From the NCBI GenBank assembly GCA_014905825.1, contig JACGCN010000017.1:620001-684000 (forward strand): 64,000 bases of DNA. The letters run 5' to 3'. The notes beneath the pieces were generated by a model. It was not told where the DNA came from and ran no database searches. It saw nothing but the letters and a program-made list of their open reading frames with translations. This document shows, in pieces, positions 60,767 to 64,000 of this stretch. The DNA comes from Lyophyllum atratum. Its lineage: Eukaryota > Basidiomycota > Agaricomycetes > Agaricales > Lyophyllaceae. Within the stretch, counting starts at the first letter, position 1. The number at the start of each line of letters is the position of its first letter. The position numbers were made by a program, and so were the translations under genes.

Positions 60767-62026
60767 ATGCCGATCCCGACACTTCCCCAAGAACTCGTCG
60801 ATGTAATCATCGATCACCTGCGCGACGATCGTGCGGCACTCGCTACCTGCAGTGTATCGTGCAAAGCATGGCTCTCGCGCAGCAGATCTCACCTCATGGC
60901 CGACTTCTCCATCAGCCCGTACGACCTTATCATCGACGCCGTCGACATCGCGTCCATCTTCTCACCATACACTCGCAACCTACTGCTGAACTTCTACGCG
61001 TACTCTCTCCCACATGAGATCGACCTCTTCCCATCCATCACCTCGCTGTACATTATGCGATCAGAGATAAACCAGGGAATGCAGTATAGACTCTCAGCCG
61101 CGTTTACGCTGATTACTCACCTGGAATTGCGCAACACCCGTTTTGCGGCGTTCGATGTGCTGGCCAATCTGCTTTGCTCTATTCCCCGTATTCAGACTGT
61201 GATGTTGGTTGGCTGCTCATGGTTAAAGGAGACGGAACCTTCTGCACGAATATCGCCACCACGGGGGTGGCACACTTTAAGCATCGATTTATCGTCGCTG
61301 GACACATTCCTAGCCTGGTTCACGTCATTAGACCCGTTACCAACCCTATCCAGGCTTCGTATAGATCAGCCTCATGAAGAACACCTAAAACACGTTGGCG
61401 CTGCTATACGGGCACTAGGCACTTCTCTGCGATACCTCACGATTGTCCTATGGCATGCTGACCGGGCAGGTTCGTACTACTGCTTTTCACCGAACAGTTC
61501 GCTAATGTATGGTAAAGCCGAACATATCAACCTCAGCCGGAACGCTGACCTACGGTCCTTGGAATTGCTCTGTAACGGCTCGCCAAAACTCCTCCATGAT
61601 ATTCTCGCAACGCACACACTGCGAACTCAGCTCCAGGAGGTTAAATTAGGGCTCTTCATGTCCACTCTGATGAATAGCAGTGCTAGCGACTGGATAGATC
61701 TCGACAGTCTTCTCGCCAATGCGGCCACAAAGTTTCGTCTCTCGAGCTTCACCATCCGAGTGGAATTCTTACTCTCCCCCGACGTACCTCAGGTTATCGT
61801 TGATATGTGCTTGCCCTATTTACCTTCGTGTCATGGATTGGGGATCATTCGCTTCGTCTCGGAGAGTCATAGACAAGAAGAGCGTCGGCAAAGGTTGACC
61901 AGTCTCGGGCACCTGGCTCTTAGAGTACTCTTGAGATGGATGCATTCCGCCCGTTCCTATAGAGGAATGCACGGGAGGATTCACGATCCACCTCTACATA
62001 CCCAAAAGAAATTCTCACCCCCGTAG
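60767..62026 (+). CDS. F-box/LRR-like protein
   Basis: F-box: LPQELVDVIIDHLRDDRAAL and CSVSCKAWLSRSRSHLMADF; leucine-rich segments: FPSITSLYIMRSEIN, ITHLELRNTRFAA, WHTLSIDLSSLDT, LRYLTIVLWHADR, ADLRSLELLCNGS. The frame is open for 419 codons, but the stretch from GTTCGTAC to GGTAAAG (about 61471-61525) sits where paralogues have an intron and would be removed in frame-compatible fashion to bring HADRA next to the ADLRSL repeat. The F-box is very close to that of the gene at 57046 (IIDHL, DDRAAL), so the two are recent duplicates. It belongs to the three-member local set with 52976 and 57046. Confidence 0.83.
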   Translation: MPIPTLPQELVDVIIDHLRDDRAALATCSVSCKAWLSRSRSHLMADFSISPYDLIIDAVDIASIFSPYTRNLLLNFYAYSLPHEIDLFPSITSLYIMRSEINQGMQYRLSAAFTLITHLELRNTRFAAFDVLANLLCSIPRIQTVMLVGCSWLKETEPSARISPPRGWHTLSIDLSSLDTFLAWFTSLDPLPTLSRLRIDQPHEEHLKHVGAAIRALGTSLRYLTIVLWHADRAGSYYCFSPNSSLMYGKAEHINLSRNADLRSLELLCNGSPKLLHDILATHTLRTQLQEVKLGLFMSTLMNSSASDWIDLDSLLANAATKFRLSSFTIRVEFLLSPDVPQVIVDMCLPYLPSCHGLGIIRFVSESHRQEERRQRLTSLGHLALRVLLRWMHSARSYRGMHGRIHDPPLHTQKKFSPP

Positions 62027-62229
62027 AATCGATTTTCTGACTCGAGGATCTTCAACTACATTTCGAACACACTGGACGGCGGAACTGAATAGGTCAAAAT
62101 GAAGTTACACTATAGATAGCGGGTATAGGGATACATAGAGTAATTGGTGTGATGCCGTGATTGCGAGTCCATGGAATGTAATGTGAGGGGTATAAAATCG
62201 TAAGTTGCGTCGAATCGTGAACGTGCATA

Positions 62230-62557
62230 TTAATAGCTTCTTCCCATTCGTCTGCGGCCACTGAAAGCACGCCCTGTTCGTCTCCGCGAGCCACAGCATC
62301 TGCAGCAAAGAATGTCTCCGATTACGTCAAATATTGTGACGATGACCTGTGAATTAGACGTGTACTGAGCTTTGCGAATGTCATGGTACAGCTGAAAAAG
62401 ACTTACAGCTGTTATTGCGCCGACGATGGCCATGATGACAGCAGCGATCGCACTGATGACAGCATTGATTCCGTTTCCAATGGCAGAGAATATAGAACCC
62501 TGGTTTTTGTTGTTAGATCATTGAGCAGTTCGTATACATGGCGGAATGCCTCACCAT
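62230..62557 (-). CDS. 70-residue hydrophobic/Arg-rich membrane protein with a lone-ATG first exon
   Basis: Three coding exons: 62555-62557 (only the ATG), 62407-62499 and 62230-62346, giving 70 residues. The spliced product reads M then GSIFSAIGNGINAVISAIAA, VIMAIVGAITA, VIVTIFDVIGDILCC and an Arg/Gly-rich tail (RCCGSRRRTGRAFSGRRR). I recall similar tiny proteins (GSIFSAIG...AIVGAIT...FDVIxDILCCRC) in many basidiomycetes, of unknown function. The N-terminal Gly exposed after Met removal could be lipid-modified, and the CC/CRCC motif could be palmitoylated. All splice sites are good (GTGAGG..CCAG; GTAAGT..ACAG). It is too short and too split for ordinary ORF calling. Confidence 0.8.
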
Positions 62558-64000
62558 GATGTCTAGTGGGGATGAAATAAAAGTTTTGGTTTGTGAAAGT
62601 GTTGTTGGGTGGTTGAAATGGGGAAGACTGTTGATCTGAGTTGTATTAGAGTCAGGGAAGGGTCTATATAGGAGTTTCTACGATGACGAGGAGGCTTAAG
62701 CCCCTGATACATGACGCGTGCCATGGGGCCGTGTCACTGTCAGTGGTGTCATAACAGGGGGCGGCGCGAAGGGTATACGAGTATGGGTGCATGTGATGTT
62801 GACGTCACGCAAATTTTGCCCAAGTACTGCCTTGCGCTGCCTTCTGCCAACTTCCTCGTTGAAGTCTTCTCAAGCCTCGAGCCCTATGCGCTCTCTGCTT
62901 GGAAAGTATGTCGAGACTTATCCGTTTGACTCTATCTCAGCCACCAACATAGTTTGGCCGACCACAAGGTATGCCTATCATAGTCTTTTTCTTGTTCAAA
63001 CCAATCACCTTGGATTTTGAACGTTTTTTGAACCTCTTAGCCCAACAGATGATCAATGAAAAGAACATATCTGATTATAAGGATACCGGACTCTTTTTAC
63101 AACCGCCTTAGGCAAGCCTTAGGAAGGCCAAGCCTCAACAAGAAAGCCCAGCCTCGCATACAGCACCGAGTATATACGCCTTTCTCACACTTCTTTGGGC
63201 CAATGTGCAGCCTAACGAGCGCTAGAATATCTGACAGAAACAGCCGATGTATACAAACGACTCCTAGCAACTGAATCAGCCTCCCCGTCTACCTTTTGTT
63301 TGGGATCACTCTGCGTACGCGGGTCGCCGGACATTGTTCATGCTGTCTTTGGGCTCGGAAGAGGCTTGAACCGCGAATCGAACTCAATTGCACCTAGTAC
63401 GAATACTTATCGTGTCTACCCTCCACGGTCTTGGCGCTCATTATGCCGTTCCATTTGTTCGGGTTTTTCAACACGAGATACTATATAGCACAGTGTACGC
63501 GGTTGGCACGCTCTCCTCCATCCCCTGGGACTTCGCGAAGCAAAAGGTAGGGCATATACTGGGCGATTCATCGCTGGCGACGTCTCTTGATCTTACCTGA
63601 CTCCAGGATTGCACCGCTCCGCACTCTAGATTCTACGTAAGTTTTCATCATTATCTGTGACTTTCTTTCTTCATTCACTTCTCTTTGCAGAGACCCATGA
63701 AGAAGCTTGGTGTTTTGCATCCTGGAGAAAATCGTGCGTGAATACACCTTGCACAAACAAAGGCCAGAGGTACGAGCGCCCCAAGGCTTGCCCTGGCTGG
63801 ATGTGCAGAGTGTTTCCGCCCAAACACGACTGTCGAACAGGCCCCAACCCCCGCAGTGAATTAGCTGTCCGATCGCACACGTGCTGGCATGTCGTCAGAT
63901 ACAGGCGGTCAATAGCATAATGTGGGGTGCTCTCGAAGGAATTGTCAAGCATTGCTGCGACGTCTTAATGAAACACCTCTTTGCGTTTCAGAATTTTACA
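62558..64000. other. right window end, no supported gene
   Basis: 1.4 kb. A TATATAGG at about 62664-62671 lies upstream of the 70-residue protein gene and may be its TATA box. Open pieces on the plus strand (62711-62929, 63388-63600, 63657-63920) could be exons of a gene continuing beyond the window, but I find no family resemblance or firm splice joins. Confidence 0.4.

Overview
This is nuclear DNA of a filamentous basidiomycete, very probably a wood-decaying (white-rot type) member of the Agaricomycetes. The evidence is short spliceosomal introns of about 50-60 bases in nearly every gene, STE3-type pheromone receptors with CaaX pheromone precursors, a secreted class II (manganese) peroxidase, a GH11 xylanase, a DUF6534-like membrane protein and many F-box/LRR-like proteins. 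I cannot place it to genus. Gene models were built by hand from reading frames, splice consensus and family conservation.

Layout. 0-8 kb: a possible 3' gene end, a six-exon membrane protein of unknown function, a manganese peroxidase gene with two apparent one-base frameshifts, and a Ser/Thr-rich single-pass membrane protein. 10.6-13.6 kb: a complete CLA4/PAK-type kinase (PH, CRIB, kinase). 15-25 kb: GH11 xylanase, an F-box/LRR-like gene, CNOT11 of the CCR4-NOT complex and a seven-helix-like DUF6534 protein. 25.7-31.9 kb: four tandem, same-strand, same-architecture paralogues of isoprenylcysteine carboxyl methyltransferase (ICMT, STE14-like).

33.3-52 kb is a B (pheromone/receptor) mating-type region. 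It holds five STE3-like receptor genes (34.9-36.3, 39.5-41.1, 41.8-43.3, 47.1-48.8 and 50.0-52.0 kb, all on the minus strand) and four small pheromone-precursor genes ending in CaaX boxes (33.3 kb plus, 37.1 kb minus, 38.1 kb minus, 44.0 kb plus), with one F-box-like gene inserted at 45.3-46.7 kb. Three of the four precursors are below 60 codons and the other lies inside a longer open frame, so simple ORF calling misses them. The right flank (53-62.6 kb) carries four F-box/LRR-like genes, a conserved membrane/coiled-coil protein and a 70-residue hydrophobic/Arg-rich protein whose start codon sits alone in its own exon.

How it fits together. Precursors of this kind are farnesylated on the CaaX Cys, clipped and carboxyl-methylated before export, then sensed by STE3 receptors that signal through G proteins and PAK-type kinases. 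The window therefore holds ligand genes, receptor genes, candidate ligand-methylating enzymes and a downstream kinase in about 42 kb. The most notable points are the ICMT array beside the receptor locus, the size of the receptor/pheromone set, and three one-base indels (two in the peroxidase, one in a receptor) at or beside short base runs, which are either assembly errors or real inactivating changes.
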